This document shows, one piece after another, positions 25,617 to 34,959 of a stretch of 64,000 nucleotides of DNA. The notes beneath the pieces were generated by a model that worked only from the letters and a program-made list of their open reading frames with translations, was not told the DNA's origin and ran no database searches. This DNA comes from JAAFIP01 sp031367325 (GTDB lineage Bacteria; Pseudomonadota; Gammaproteobacteria; Burkholderiales; Burkholderiaceae_C). Numbering within the stretch: the stretch's first letter is position 1; each line of letters begins with the position of its first letter. The stretch is taken from contig JANLPQ010000015.1 in assembly GCA_031367325.1 (NCBI GenBank), positions 5,554 through 69,553 on the forward strand, given 5' to 3'. The translations under genes and the position numbers were made by a program.

Positions 25617-26699
25617 ATGGCTAAAAATATGGCTAATGACACGGCTAATGACGTGGTAAACATTGCAGACGCGGCTGTCCAGCCCGCCCCGCAGCTAGCC
25701 CCGTGGCTGGCCGCCCAGCGCGACGCCTTATTGGCCCAACGCGGCCATGCGTGGCTGCTGCACGGGCCGTCGGGTTTGGGCCAGTACCAGGTTGCCATGA
25801 GCCTGGTGCAAGCGTGGCTGTGCGAGGCACCGGGCAAGCTGCCCACCAGCGCCGCCTGCGGCCAATGTGCCAGCTGCCACATGATCGCCAGCCGCGCGCA
25901 CACCGACTTGATCGTACTGATGCCCGAGACGCTGATGCTGGACTACGGCTGGCCGCTGGGTGAAAAAGCCCAAGCCGAGATTGACGATAAAAAGCGCAAG
26001 CCCAGCCGCGAGATTCGGGTAGACGCCATGCGCGAGGCCATCGAATTTGCCCAGCTCACCAGTGGGCGAGGGCGCTGCAAGGCGGTGCTGGTGTACCCGG
26101 CAGAGCGCATGAACGTCACCACCGCCAATGCCTTGCTCAAAACGCTAGAAGAACCCACTGGTGACGTGAAATTTGCCTTGGCCAGCGAGGCAGCGCACCA
26201 GCTGCTGCCCACCATCCGCAGCCGCTGCCAAAGCTTCGCACTGCGCTGGCCGTCGCAGGCCGAGTCTATTGCCTGGCTGCGCACGCAGGACGGCACCGCC
26301 AAGCTAGACGATGCCGCACTGCACACCGTGCTAGCTGCAGCCGGTGGCAGGCCACTCGACGCTATGCAAGTCATAGCTGCCGGAGCAATCAATGCGTGGG
26401 TTAAACTGCCTAAAGCTCTTTTATTTGGTAATCTGAGTGCGGTGGACGGCTGGGCTCCCGCTACCGTGCTAGATGCACTGCAAAAACTCTGCCACGACCT
26501 GTGGGCCGTCAAGCTGGGCGCTGCGCCGCGCTTTTTTAGCGCCGCAGACCTGCCCAAACCGCCGCCTGCGCGCGCTTTGTCAGCTTGGAGCGAGCAGCTA
26601 AAAACACTGGCCCGCAGCATAGACCACACTTGGAAACCCGAATTGTTGATCGAAGACCTTGTCAGCCAGGCAAAGAGTGCCCTAAACTCTAGGCAATAG
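25617..26699 (+). CDS. holB: DNA polymerase III subunit delta'
   Basis: Clamp-loader subunit, 360 aa. Seen: an AAA+ N-terminal region with a degenerate Walker A (GPSGLGQYQ, Gln for Lys, normal for delta' which does not hydrolyse ATP), the zinc module LCEAP...CGQCASC, the sensor region TTANALLKTLEEPTGDVKFAL, and IRSRCQSFALRWP. The N-terminal 20 residues (M-A-K-N-M-A-N-D repeats) are unusual and precede the conserved start, so a slightly later ATG at 25629 is possible. Follows tmk and precedes pilZ. Confidence 0.95.
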   Translation: MAKNMANDTANDVVNIADAAVQPAPQLAPWLAAQRDALLAQRGHAWLLHGPSGLGQYQVAMSLVQAWLCEAPGKLPTSAACGQCASCHMIASRAHTDLIVLMPETLMLDYGWPLGEKAQAEIDDKKRKPSREIRVDAMREAIEFAQLTSGRGRCKAVLVYPAERMNVTTANALLKTLEEPTGDVKFALASEAAHQLLPTIRSRCQSFALRWPSQAESIAWLRTQDGTAKLDDAALHTVLAAAGGRPLDAMQVIAAGAINAWVKLPKALLFGNLSAVDGWAPATVLDALQKLCHDLWAVKLGAAPRFFSAADLPKPPPARALSAWSEQLKTLARSIDHTWKPELLIEDLVSQAKSALNSRQ

Positions 26700-26757
26700 C
26701 TTCCACTGCCCTAGACTATTTTTCAATATTTGTAGCCAGCCCCAGCGAAACACCACC

Positions 26758-27159
26758 ATGAGCACACCTTTCACATCGTCAGCCCCTTTGTCTGCGGGTG
26801 CCACCGCTTTACCGTCTACCCCGCGCCCCAGCGTCATCCAGTTGGCTATCAAGGAAAAAGCCGCGCTGTACGCCGCCTACATCCCCTTGTTTACCGAAGG
26901 CGGCATGTTCATCCCCACTGCGCGCGACTACAAGCTGGGCGACGACGTGTACGTGCTACTCACCTTGCCCGATGACCCGCAGCGCTACCCGGTAGCGGGC
27001 AAAGTAGCCTGGGTCACCCCAGCGCGCGCTGCAGGTAACCGCACCCAAGGCGTAGGCATTCGCTTTCCAGCGGACGAAAAATCCAAGGTGCTAAAGATCA
27101 AAATTGAAGAAGTTTTAGGCGCGCACCTAGCGTCTGACAGGCCTACGCAAACTATTTAA
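26758..27159 (+). CDS. pilZ: PilZ domain protein (type IV pilus PilZ-like)
   Basis: 133 aa. Single PilZ-like beta-barrel: FTEGGMFIPT, DVYVLLTLPDDPQRYPVAGKVAWVTP and GVGIRFP. The R-x-x-x-R c-di-GMP motif is not evident in the N-terminal stretch, as in true PilZ pilus-assembly proteins, which act through PilB and FimX. A Ser/Pro/Ala-rich leader of about 22 residues precedes the fold. Position between holB and tatD is the usual one for pilZ in many proteobacteria. Confidence 0.9.
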   Translation: MSTPFTSSAPLSAGATALPSTPRPSVIQLAIKEKAALYAAYIPLFTEGGMFIPTARDYKLGDDVYVLLTLPDDPQRYPVAGKVAWVTPARAAGNRTQGVGIRFPADEKSKVLKIKIEEVLGAHLASDRPTQTI

Positions 27160-27240
27160 GCCGCTGGCCTACACAGGCTGGTGGATGGCAGGCAGACCAT
27201 AGTTGTGCGATAAAGAGTTTGATGGCGCGTTGTCAAAAAA

Positions 27241-27269
27241 CCGTTCAGCCTGAGCTGGTTGAAGGCTTT
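27241..27269. repeat. REP-like intergenic repeat
   Basis: CCGTTCAGCCTGAGCTGGTT followed by GAAGGCTTT. It resembles the widespread CCGTTC-GAGCCTGAGC-GTCGAAGG intergenic repeat of beta- and gammaproteobacteria (from memory). Only one copy in this window. Confidence 0.35.
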
Positions 27270-27295
27270 AACAGCGCGGCCTGAGCATACGCACA

Positions 27296-27355
27296 CTATT
27301 AATTGCATAGCTGCTTGAGCAGGTTTTACTTGGGTTACCGGCCTAAAAGGCTATT
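27296..27355 (+). repeat. Interspersed intergenic repeat, copy upstream of tatD
   Basis: CTATTAATTGCATAGCTGCTTGAGCAGG core followed by TTTTACTTGGGTTACC and the second arm GGCCTAAAAGGCTATTAA. It ends about 40 nt before tatD, so it lies in the tatD leader or promoter region. Confidence 0.75.
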
Positions 27356-27396
27356 AATTTACCTCTCAAAACAGCATATTTCAATACCACAGCACC

Positions 27397-28242
27397 ATGT
27401 TTACCGACTCTCATTGCCACCTTAGTTTTCCCGAGCTTAAAAGCCAGTTGCCGCAAATTCGCCAAGCCATGGCGGACGCGCAAGTTACCCGCGCGTTGTG
27501 CATTTGCACCACCATCGAAGAGTTTGACGAGGTGCATGCGCTGGCCATGGGCTACGATAATTTTTGGTCTACCGTGGGTGTGCACCCAGACAACGAGGGC
27601 ATTTACGAGCCCACAGTAGACGATTTGGTGCAACGGTCCCAGCGCCCTAAAGTGGTGGCCATTGGCGAGACGGGGTTGGACTACTACCAAATGCAAGAGC
27701 GCAAAGGCGGCCGCACGGTGGCCGATATGGAATGGCAGCGCGAACGCTTTCGCACGCACATTCGCGCGGCCCGCATCACCGTACTGCCGCTGGTGATCCA
27801 TACGCGCAATGCGTCTGACGATACGCTGGCTATCTTGCGCGAGGAAATGGACATGTCCAGCAGCGCTACACCACTGTCAAGCCCAAACGGGCAGGGCGCT
27901 CTACCCATCACCGGCGTTTTCCACTGCTTTACCGAGAGCATGGCCGTGGCGCGTGCGGCGCTGGATTTGGGGTTTTACATATCGTTTTCAGGCATTTTGA
28001 CCTTCAAGGCCGCTGCCGATTTGCGTGAAGTAGCCGCTTATGTGCCACTAGATCGCTGCCTGATCGAGACTGACAGCCCGTATTTAGCCCCCATGCCCTA
28101 CCGTGGTAAAACCAATAACCCCTCCTATGTGCCGTTTGTAGCGCAGCAGCTGGCTACCCTCAAATCCATTAGCGTAGAGTCGGTGGCACAGGCTACCAGC
28201 GACAATTTTGACCATCTTTTCAGCCATGCGCTGCATGCATAG
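27397..28242 (+). CDS. TatD family metal-dependent hydrolase/DNase
   Basis: Two-metal TIM-barrel hydrolase, 281 aa, cytoplasmic. Seen: metal ligands H6 and H8 in DSHCHLSF, the GETGLDYY glutamate (about 91), LVIHTRNA and VFHCF histidines, and ETDSPYLAP (D about 224). Family members act as 3'-5' nucleases or D-aminoacyl-tRNA deacylases. Synteny with holB-pilZ is conserved in Burkholderiales. The ankyrin gene starts 35 nt downstream. Confidence 0.93.
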   Translation: MFTDSHCHLSFPELKSQLPQIRQAMADAQVTRALCICTTIEEFDEVHALAMGYDNFWSTVGVHPDNEGIYEPTVDDLVQRSQRPKVVAIGETGLDYYQMQERKGGRTVADMEWQRERFRTHIRAARITVLPLVIHTRNASDDTLAILREEMDMSSSATPLSSPNGQGALPITGVFHCFTESMAVARAALDLGFYISFSGILTFKAAADLREVAAYVPLDRCLIETDSPYLAPMPYRGKTNNPSYVPFVAQQLATLKSISVESVAQATSDNFDHLFSHALHA

Positions 28243-28277
28243 GCTAGTTTTTACGGCAATTTACAGCAGGTTTAAAT

Positions 28278-28937
28278 ATGAGAAATTACTTTAAATATGC
28301 TTTATATCTTATTGTTTTAATTCAATTAAATGTCGCTCATGCAGGTGCATTTGACGATTTTTTCCGCGCAGTTAAAAACGACGATGCCACCACCGTACAA
28401 AACCTCTTGAAGCGCGGCCTAGACCCCAATACCCGCGACGAAAGTGGCCAGCACGGCCTGTATATAGCGCTGCGCGAGTCGTCACTCAAGGCTGCCCAAA
28501 CCCTGATTGACTGGCCCAAGACCGACCTGAACGCCGCCAACAAAGCCAACGAGACACCACTGATGATGGCCGTGCTAAAAGGCCAAGTGGCCATGGCCGC
28601 CGCCATGCTGGCCAAAGAAGCCGATGTGAACAAACCTGGCTGGGCACCACTGCATTACGCCGCTACGGCGGGGCACATAGAGCTGATCACGCTGCTGCTA
28701 GAAAATCACGCCTACATCGACGCCGAATCACCCAACGGCAGCACGCCGTTGATGATGGCCGCCCAGTACGGCACCGCCAGCGCCGTCAAACTGCTGCTGG
28801 AAGAGGGCGCTGACCCATTGCTGAAAAACCAGCTAGGCCTGACCGCCATAGACTTTGCCCGGCGCGCCGACCGCGCCGACAGCGCCGAGATGATTGGCGC
28901 GTTTGTACGGGCCAAGCAGCCTAAAGGCGCTTGGTAG
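28278..28937 (+). CDS. Exported ankyrin-repeat protein
   Basis: 219 aa. A Sec signal peptide (hydrophobic 8-20, cleavage after A-H-A at about 23) is followed by five ankyrin repeats (about 30-210), e.g. GWAPLHYAATAGHIELITLLLENHA and GSTPLMMAAQYGTASAVKLLLEEGA. Periplasmic ankyrin proteins of this type often sit after tatD in Burkholderiales; partners are unknown. The first codons are more AT-rich than the rest, which is normal for signal sequences. Confidence 0.88.
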   Translation: MRNYFKYALYLIVLIQLNVAHAGAFDDFFRAVKNDDATTVQNLLKRGLDPNTRDESGQHGLYIALRESSLKAAQTLIDWPKTDLNAANKANETPLMMAVLKGQVAMAAAMLAKEADVNKPGWAPLHYAATAGHIELITLLLENHAYIDAESPNGSTPLMMAAQYGTASAVKLLLEEGADPLLKNQLGLTAIDFARRADRADSAEMIGAFVRAKQPKGAW

Positions 28938-29050
28938 CACGCTTATTTTTCTAATCGCTAGCTACGTTCGCTAGCGCACAGATCGGGGCGTGGGACACGT
29001 GCAGAATAACGATTCATGCACACCTAACCTGATCATCCCAGACCAAAATC

Positions 29051-30430
29051 ATGGTAACAAACGTCATCATCAATCTGGTGGTAGCTACGGCAATTTGCGC
29101 GTTTTTGTTTCGCCTGCAGCGCGGCTCTGCATCGTTTAGCGTACGGGTGTTTACCGGCTTGGGATTGGGTGTCGCGTTGGGTGCGGCGATGCATCTGAGT
29201 TATGGCATTGACTCCCCAGTGATCACGGTGACCAATTCATACCTTGATATTGTAGGCATGGGTTACGTCAAGCTTCTACAAATGATCGTCATGCCGTTAA
29301 TTATGGTATCTATCATTGGAGCCATCATCAAGCTCAAGGATGCAGCTTCTTTAGGCAAAATCAGTGTGTTGGTTATTGGTATGCTGATGCTGACCACCAC
29401 AGTGGCCGCCTTGATCGGCATATTGATGGCAAAGTTGTTTGGTTTGACCGCCGTGGGCCTTACCGCCAGCGTAGCCGAGGTGGCGCGGGGCGAGGTACTA
29501 CAAAGCTCTCTTGCCACTGCCCAAGCGGTAACGCTACCCAGTATGATTTTGAGCTTTATTCCGTCTAATCCGTTTCTGGATATGACCGGAGCCCGAAAAA
29601 CTTCAACCATCGCAGTGGTTGTATTTTCCATATTCGTTGGGCTTTCAGCCACCAGCATCGCTGCTAGTAAACCTCAAATGTTTGCGTCGTTCGAGAATTT
29701 TGTTAATGTTGCGCAAGCTCTTACCATGCGGGTGGTAAAAATGGTGTTGCGCTTGACGCCTTATGGCGTGTTTGCACTGATGGCGCAGGTGGTAACTGCG
29801 ACCAGCTATAACGACATATTTAAACTGCTTAGCTTCGCGCTAGCTTCGTACAGTGCGCTGTTGCTTATGTTTGGTATACATCTGGTGCTCATCGTAGGCT
29901 CGGGGTTGAATCCTGTACGTTATGTCAAAAAGATTATTCCTTTGTTGGTCTTTGCATTTACATCACGCACCAGTGTTGGTGCAATCCCGATGAACATCCA
30001 AACCCAAACTCAAAGGCTGGGCACACCCGAAGGCATCGCCAATTTTTCTGCATCATTTGGATCAACCATTGGTCAAAACGGATGTGCTGGCATCTATCCG
30101 GCCATGCTGGCTGTGATGATCGCACCCACAGTGGGCATCGATCCTTTCACGCTCAGCTTCATCTTGCCGCTGGTGGCGATAGTGACCATCGGCTCTGTGG
30201 GAGTGGCGGGCGTTGGTGGTGGTGCCACCTTTGCCGCGCTGATAGTGTTGTCTGCTATGAATTTACCCGTTGCACTTGCCGGATTGCTTATATCGATTGA
30301 GCCGTTAATAGATATGGGGCGTACGGCATTGAACGTTAGCGGCTCGGTCACTGTCGGTACTGTCACCAGCCGTATTCTGGGCCAAACTGATATGAGCGTA
30401 TTTAACAGTGACGCTAAATTTGAGTATTGA
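29051..30430 (+). CDS. DAACS-family symporter (L-cystine TcyP/YdjN-like)
   Basis: Inner-membrane cation-coupled symporter, 459 aa, eight transmembrane segments plus two re-entrant loops. Seen: YVKLLQMIVMPLIMVSIIGA (family signature), FTSRTSVGAIPMN in the SSS/S-R-T hairpin, FGSTIGQNGCAGIYPAM, and VGVAGVGGGATFAALIVLSA. The G-Q-N-G-C-A-G version resembles the cystine/YdjN branch rather than glutamate GltP. Monocistronic; no adjacent regulator. Confidence 0.85.
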   Translation: MVTNVIINLVVATAICAFLFRLQRGSASFSVRVFTGLGLGVALGAAMHLSYGIDSPVITVTNSYLDIVGMGYVKLLQMIVMPLIMVSIIGAIIKLKDAASLGKISVLVIGMLMLTTTVAALIGILMAKLFGLTAVGLTASVAEVARGEVLQSSLATAQAVTLPSMILSFIPSNPFLDMTGARKTSTIAVVVFSIFVGLSATSIAASKPQMFASFENFVNVAQALTMRVVKMVLRLTPYGVFALMAQVVTATSYNDIFKLLSFALASYSALLLMFGIHLVLIVGSGLNPVRYVKKIIPLLVFAFTSRTSVGAIPMNIQTQTQRLGTPEGIANFSASFGSTIGQNGCAGIYPAMLAVMIAPTVGIDPFTLSFILPLVAIVTIGSVGVAGVGGGATFAALIVLSAMNLPVALAGLLISIEPLIDMGRTALNVSGSVTVGTVTSRILGQTDMSVFNSDAKFEY

Positions 30431-30447
30431 ATGCGATGTGCCTGACG

Positions 30448-31338
30448 TTATCGCGGCGATACGGCGACGCACTGCAACAGCTCGTTAGGCCCTGTCCATC
30501 CCGACGCTGTGCTAAACACCTTTAGTTGCTCGGTCATGTCGTTGCACGCCTCTTGCTGCGCAGCGGCAGAAAGCGGCGCCAAAATTTCAATGATGGGTGA
30601 TGCGGATGAGCGCAGAAAGTCAACATAATGCGCTGCGCTGGGGGCGTGAAACGGTGCCGATATTTTGTGCACTGCTACATTCACGAAGCCAGCAGCTTGC
30701 AGCAGTTCTGCGAGCAAGCCCGGTTTGCCCATGCTCATTAAGGTACCCGGCTCGAACGCGCTGGCCGGTGCTGGTGAAAAGTTGGCCAAGCTGGCGTGTT
30801 GGCGTGCTGTGGCGAGGGTCATGGTTAAACACGGGTTGCGCGCTGGCGGCCCAAACACCAGTGCGGTAAAGCGCCCTTGGGGCCGTAGGGCGGCGCGTAT
30901 CTCGCGTAACGCCGCCAGTGGAGAGCGGCAAAACATCAGGCCAAGTCGGCACACGGCGGCGTCAAAGTTTGCGCCTGCCAAGCCCAATAATTGGGCATCG
31001 GCCACTTGGGTGCTGACCTGTTGGAGGCCAGCAGCCCTGGCGTTTTTTTGTGCCAAGGCTAAGATGCCGGGCGACACGTCTGTAGCGAGTACCCAGCCTG
31101 CAGAACCCACCCGGCGGGCGATGTTTAGCGTTTGGTCGCCCGCGCCTGCTGCGATGTCTAGCACGCGTGCGCCCGGCTGTATGTGCGCTTCATCCAGCAT
31201 GGCCAGCGTTGCGTCGTGCAGCCAGTCGTGGATAAGGGCGGCATGGTGGTTCCACCCTGCTGCTGCTGCGTCCCAAGGGTGGTGGTTGACCTTTACCGCT
31301 GCCTCAGAAGGCAGTGCTGCTACGGCGTAGGCCATCAT
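30448..31338 (-). CDS. Class I SAM-dependent methyltransferase (UbiE/Methyltransf_11-like)
   Basis: 296 aa, cytoplasmic. Seen: SAM-binding motif I VLDIAAGAGDQT (about 60-71), acidic loop ATDVSPG, and CRLGLMFCRSPLAALREIRAALRPQGRF. Substrate cannot be read. Its ATGATG start overlaps the stop of the Bug receptor gene, so the pair is translationally coupled, an unusual partner for a solute receptor. Confidence 0.88.
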   Translation of the reverse strand: MMAYAVAALPSEAAVKVNHHPWDAAAAGWNHHAALIHDWLHDATLAMLDEAHIQPGARVLDIAAGAGDQTLNIARRVGSAGWVLATDVSPGILALAQKNARAAGLQQVSTQVADAQLLGLAGANFDAAVCRLGLMFCRSPLAALREIRAALRPQGRFTALVFGPPARNPCLTMTLATARQHASLANFSPAPASAFEPGTLMSMGKPGLLAELLQAAGFVNVAVHKISAPFHAPSAAHYVDFLRSSASPIIEILAPLSAAAQQEACNDMTEQLKVFSTASGWTGPNELLQCVAVSPR

Positions 31339-32363
31339 TCAGCCTTCACGCCAGTGGCTATGATGATAGGCTGCCAGTAACGCTGCTCTTGCGCTATGCG
31401 CGCGGCCAGCGCAGCAGGCGTGCTGTGTGTAGCCAGCATGCCAGAGTCGGCAAAGGAGGCGACCAGCTCCGGGCGGGCGATGGCTTGCTGCAAGGTTTGC
31501 GACACTGCTTCTATCGTCGCGGCAGACACGCGTGCGGGCATAAAAAACGCAAACCACTCACGCACTACCAGGCTGCGATAACGCTGTTCAACAAAGGTAG
31601 CTACATCGGGGAAATACGTGCTGCGCTGCGCACCCGATGTGGCCAGCACCCGCAGCTTGCCTGTGGCTTTGTGTTGGCGGAACAACCCTTCTGGCAACAC
31701 CAAAGCCGCAATTTGCCCGCCTAGCAAATCCACCATGGCGGGCGGCCCACCGGCATACACCACGTGCTGCCAAGGCACATTGGCTTCGCGAAACAGCATA
31801 ACTTCCAGCAAATGCGGCAAGGTGCCGGTGCCCGGCGATGCCACGTTGGCCAGCTTGGGATTGCTGCGCATCCAGTCGACCAGCTCTTGCAGATTGGTCA
31901 CGCTGCTGGGTACGGCTGGGCCGACGGCTAGGGCCAGCGTCATCTCACCAGCCATCGACAGAGGTTGCAAATCGGCAATAGGGTCGTATGCGAGTTTTGC
32001 ATATAGGTAGGGGTACACAGTGGCAACGGCACCTTGCGCTAGCAATACCGTAGCACCATCTGGCGCAGACGCCTTGAGCGCGTTAACCGCAATTTGCCCT
32101 GCCGCGCCCGGGCGGTTGTCGACCATAGCGCCTTGCGGGTAGTGCCGCGTCAATTGCTCGGCCACGCGCCTGGCCACAATGTCGGGAATACTGCCAGCAG
32201 GGCCGGAGCACAAGATGCGCAATTGGTTAATGGACTGCTGTGTGGAAGTCTGCGCCAGAGCAGGGCGGTTGGCTGCCATTCCAAGCAAAGTGGCGGTTGC
32301 GGCGCAAGCTGAATGGAGCACCCAGCGGCGTGAGGCTGCGGTAGAGGCGAGGGTAGAGTTCAT
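31335..32363 (-). CDS. Bug-type periplasmic solute receptor (tripartite tricarboxylate transporter family)
   Basis: 342 aa periplasmic binding protein. N-terminal signal has a twin-arginine-like ASRRWVLHSA and A-L-A-Q cleavage at about 38. Body carries the family pattern IRILCSGPAGSIPDIVARRVAEQL (read as RILCSGPAG) and VDNRPGAAGQIAVNALKA, then GTLPHLLEV and APVASGKxR-like TGKLRVLATSGAQRS. No TctA/TctB membrane genes adjoin, as for most orphan Bug receptors of Burkholderiales. Divergent from a LysR regulator that probably controls it. Confidence 0.92.
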   Translation of the reverse strand: MNSTLASTAASRRWVLHSACAATATLLGMAANRPALAQTSTQQSINQLRILCSGPAGSIPDIVARRVAEQLTRHYPQGAMVDNRPGAAGQIAVNALKASAPDGATVLLAQGAVATVYPYLYAKLAYDPIADLQPLSMAGEMTLALAVGPAVPSSVTNLQELVDWMRSNPKLANVASPGTGTLPHLLEVMLFREANVPWQHVVYAGGPPAMVDLLGGQIAALVLPEGLFRQHKATGKLRVLATSGAQRSTYFPDVATFVEQRYRSLVVREWFAFFMPARVSAATIEAVSQTLQQAIARPELVASFADSGMLATHSTPAALAARIAQEQRYWQPIIIATGVKAE

Positions 32364-32495
32364 TAAATTCTCCTTGGGTTGATGGTGCCGTTAAGAGTGC
32401 TGTTGATGGGGTGGATATTGGCAGACGCACTACCTTGTGGGAAGATGCGCGATGCGGCAGCCCGATGTCGGCTGTGCATCACCTGAGGTACCTTG

Positions 32496-33449
32496 ATGCG
32501 ACTTCAAAGTATTGAACAATTCATCGCTGTGGTGGACGCAGGCAGCATTCGCGGGGCGGCCCGCCAGCTCAATATGTCGCAACCTGCGCTGACACGTGCG
32601 CTGCAGCAGCTGGAGGAAGAACTGGGCGTGCAACTGATGGACCGCAGTGGCCGTGGTGTAACGCCTACTGCCGCAGGCAGTGCTTTTTTGTCGCGTGCAC
32701 GGGTGGCCGAGTCCGAGCTGCGCAAGGCGGCTGAAGAAGCTAAAAAGACGGTCGGCGACGGTACGCGGCTGCTGGCGCTAGGCGTGTCGCCCGTGGGTGC
32801 CAGCCTGTTGCTGCCAGAGCTGGCCATTACGCTGCAGCGCTTGCACCCCAAGACGCGCATACGCATTTTGGAAACCACGCCCAGTGCGCTGCTGTCGCTG
32901 GTGCGGGACGAAGTGATGGACTTGGCAGTGACCCAGCGCACCCGAATTCACCTAGACGCCGGGCTAGACTACCGGCCGCTGGCCGAAGTTCAAATGCGTA
33001 TGGCTGTGCGGCCCGGGCATCCGCTGCTTGGCAAGCCAGGCAAAAAGTCAGCCTGCAGCCTGCAAGACATCGTGGGCGCATCTTGGCTGTACATGACAGC
33101 GCACGACAGCTCTGACGACATTGTGAGCCGGTCATTCATTGCCAGCGGCTTGCCCGTGCCATTGGCCGCCGTGCATTGCGGCTCGTACTTTGTGGCACTG
33201 GATTTGATTGCAGCTACCGACATGGTGGGCGTATTGCCGCCAGCCTTGCTGCGTGCCTGCATGAAAGCTGGCCAACTGGTTGAGCTGGTGCTGGCCAAAC
33301 CCTTGATACCGATTCAGCTAGGTCTGTACACACGGTCTGGATCGCCGCCGACAGCACCAGCAAAGTCTGCTGCGGCGGCTATATTGGCTATTTCAAAACG
33401 TATTGCCTTAAGCGCTGAACTCAGGAGCACAGCGCCTTTGGCGGTTTAA
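32496..33449 (+). CDS. LysR-family transcriptional regulator
   Basis: 317 aa. Winged-helix domain at 2-60 (IEQFIAVVDAGSIRGAARQLNMSQPALTRALQQLEEELG) and an effector-binding domain (about 88-300). ATG 32496 follows GAGG with seven-base spacing; an in-frame TTG three bases earlier is less likely. Divergent from the Bug receptor across about 130 bp, which should contain its operator; the ligand is probably the solute bound by that receptor. Confidence 0.93.
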   Translation: MRLQSIEQFIAVVDAGSIRGAARQLNMSQPALTRALQQLEEELGVQLMDRSGRGVTPTAAGSAFLSRARVAESELRKAAEEAKKTVGDGTRLLALGVSPVGASLLLPELAITLQRLHPKTRIRILETTPSALLSLVRDEVMDLAVTQRTRIHLDAGLDYRPLAEVQMRMAVRPGHPLLGKPGKKSACSLQDIVGASWLYMTAHDSSDDIVSRSFIASGLPVPLAAVHCGSYFVALDLIAATDMVGVLPPALLRACMKAGQLVELVLAKPLIPIQLGLYTRSGSPPTAPAKSAAAAILAISKRIALSAELRSTAPLAV

Positions 33450-33636
33450 TTTATCCTCCAAATAACTTTATACGATGTATATTATGTTAAGTTAAATATG
33501 GGGAACTACTTATATGCACCTTCACGTCAGCTAGGACAATACGATCTATTAAGCATAACTTATCGCAAGTCATGCGGAAATAAAACAAGATGATGGTTGG
33601 GAGTTTTCTTGATTACGGAATATTTTTTTGAACGCT

Positions 33637-34614
33637 ATGAACTTGCTAGCTTGGAAAGAGCCTTCGATTAACTACGATCTGCCTCGGGCAGGGAGTGTAC
33701 AGTCGCTGTGGCGTGACTACCGTTGGGCTTACAGCATGCGTTTTTTGCAGCCGCAAATGCAGTGGCATAGAAAAGTGCGATTTATCGCCCGCACGGTATT
33801 GCATTGCCGGAGCAGTTGGCAATGGTTCTCGCTTGTTCGGCACTCGCCGCTGTACACCATTGCGCAGGCAGAAGCCTGTTTTCTGGATGTGATCCACCGA
33901 CCATTTTTTGACCACAGGCTGAGCGCCTTGCAACGGGCCGAGCTGCTGCGCAGCCACTATGAGGTTTTTTACTCCGTATTCAACCCGTTCATCGCGGGCA
34001 GCATCATGCAAGGCAAGGGCTATTTACTAGGCACGGCCAGTGGCAAGTCAACCACACCCTACAACTTGGTTTTGCGACGCGTGGGCCAGTTTGACAAGGA
34101 GGGCTGTTTAACGCTGGAATTTGTACAGGCGCAATGCACCCTGCTCTCACTCACATTCAGTTTCTCAGTCGAACACCAGCAGGTGAAAATGAAGCTGGGT
34201 GGCATCCAAGGTGGCGCAGGGCCTAACCGGGAAGACTTGAAAGTCGCCACGCAAGAGCTATTCGGCCTTCAACCCAGATTGCTGCTAGTGTGGACCCTAC
34301 GCCAATTGGCAGCGCAGCTCGGTGTGAACGCTATAGAGGCTGTTGACCAGCAAAACCATGTGTACAAGTCAGCCCGATACGTCGCTAAAAAAACCGTTCA
34401 AATTGACTACGATGATCTGTGGACTACTGCAGGCGGAACCGCCCTAGCCCACGGAAATTTTGCTATCCCTATTGCTGAAAAAATTACCCCCTTGGCGGAT
34501 CGACCAGCGCACAAACGTGCGCAGTACCGCAAAAGAGCCATCATGCTGGACACCCTGCGTGAGTCCCTAAAAGATACGCTGTCGCAATCCCCAGGTCCTT
34601 CGGTGCCTAACTGA
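33637..34614 (+). CDS. VirK/YbjX (DUF535) family protein
   Basis: 325 aa. Matches the DUF535 pattern: MRFLQPQMQWHRKVRFIARTVL near the N-terminus, RAELLRSHYEVF, EGCLTLEFV, LTFSFS, and KLGGIQGG followed by a C-terminal LFGLQPRLLLVWTLRQLA. In enterobacteria VirK/YbjX proteins affect surface antigen export and peptide resistance; the molecular activity is unknown. ATG 33637 is chosen over an in-frame TTG nine bases upstream. The 190-bp upstream region is AT-rich compared with neighbours. Confidence 0.85.
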   Translation: MNLLAWKEPSINYDLPRAGSVQSLWRDYRWAYSMRFLQPQMQWHRKVRFIARTVLHCRSSWQWFSLVRHSPLYTIAQAEACFLDVIHRPFFDHRLSALQRAELLRSHYEVFYSVFNPFIAGSIMQGKGYLLGTASGKSTTPYNLVLRRVGQFDKEGCLTLEFVQAQCTLLSLTFSFSVEHQQVKMKLGGIQGGAGPNREDLKVATQELFGLQPRLLLVWTLRQLAAQLGVNAIEAVDQQNHVYKSARYVAKKTVQIDYDDLWTTAGGTALAHGNFAIPIAEKITPLADRPAHKRAQYRKRAIMLDTLRESLKDTLSQSPGPSVPN

Positions 34615-34959
34615 CAAAGCCTGAACTCCGCTCATATTCAAGCAAACATCACAAAATTAATGTATGCAATGGTGGTACTTTAATCATGCAAGTTTTAATC
34701 GGCTCAGTACAGCGCTAGTGGCCTGCGCTGCTTTTTGCTGTGGCCTAGCCTACGCTGATTTATAAGATAAGCCCAACCCCGCTGAATGATCAGATTCCAA
34801 TTTATTGGCTGATACTTCACTTCACAAATACTTACTAAGTGCTTGATTTGTTTGTTGTAATTTGTGAACTAATTATAGCTTCCATGCTGTTTTTTCTTGC
34901 CTTCATGCAGGACGAAGTCTATTGTTAGGGATGGACACGACAACCAGACAGGACAAGTT
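34615..34959. other. Intergenic region, nothing recognised
   Basis: AT-rich 345 bp between the DUF535 gene and a small hypothetical gene. No frame, repeat or structure that can be supported; presumably holds the downstream promoter. Confidence 0.5.

Noticed and set aside
25740..25800. HolB Walker A lacking lysine taken as a broken gene
   Set aside because: Delta' subunits commonly have a non-functional P-loop; the rest of the protein is intact.
25943..26629. Antisense 228-aa frame over holB
   Set aside because: Shadow of holB, which carries clear clamp-loader and zinc motifs.
28956..28976. CGCTAGC/GCTAGCG hairpin after the ankyrin gene as an intrinsic terminator
   Set aside because: Seven-base loop and no T-run on either strand at the right place; too weak to call.
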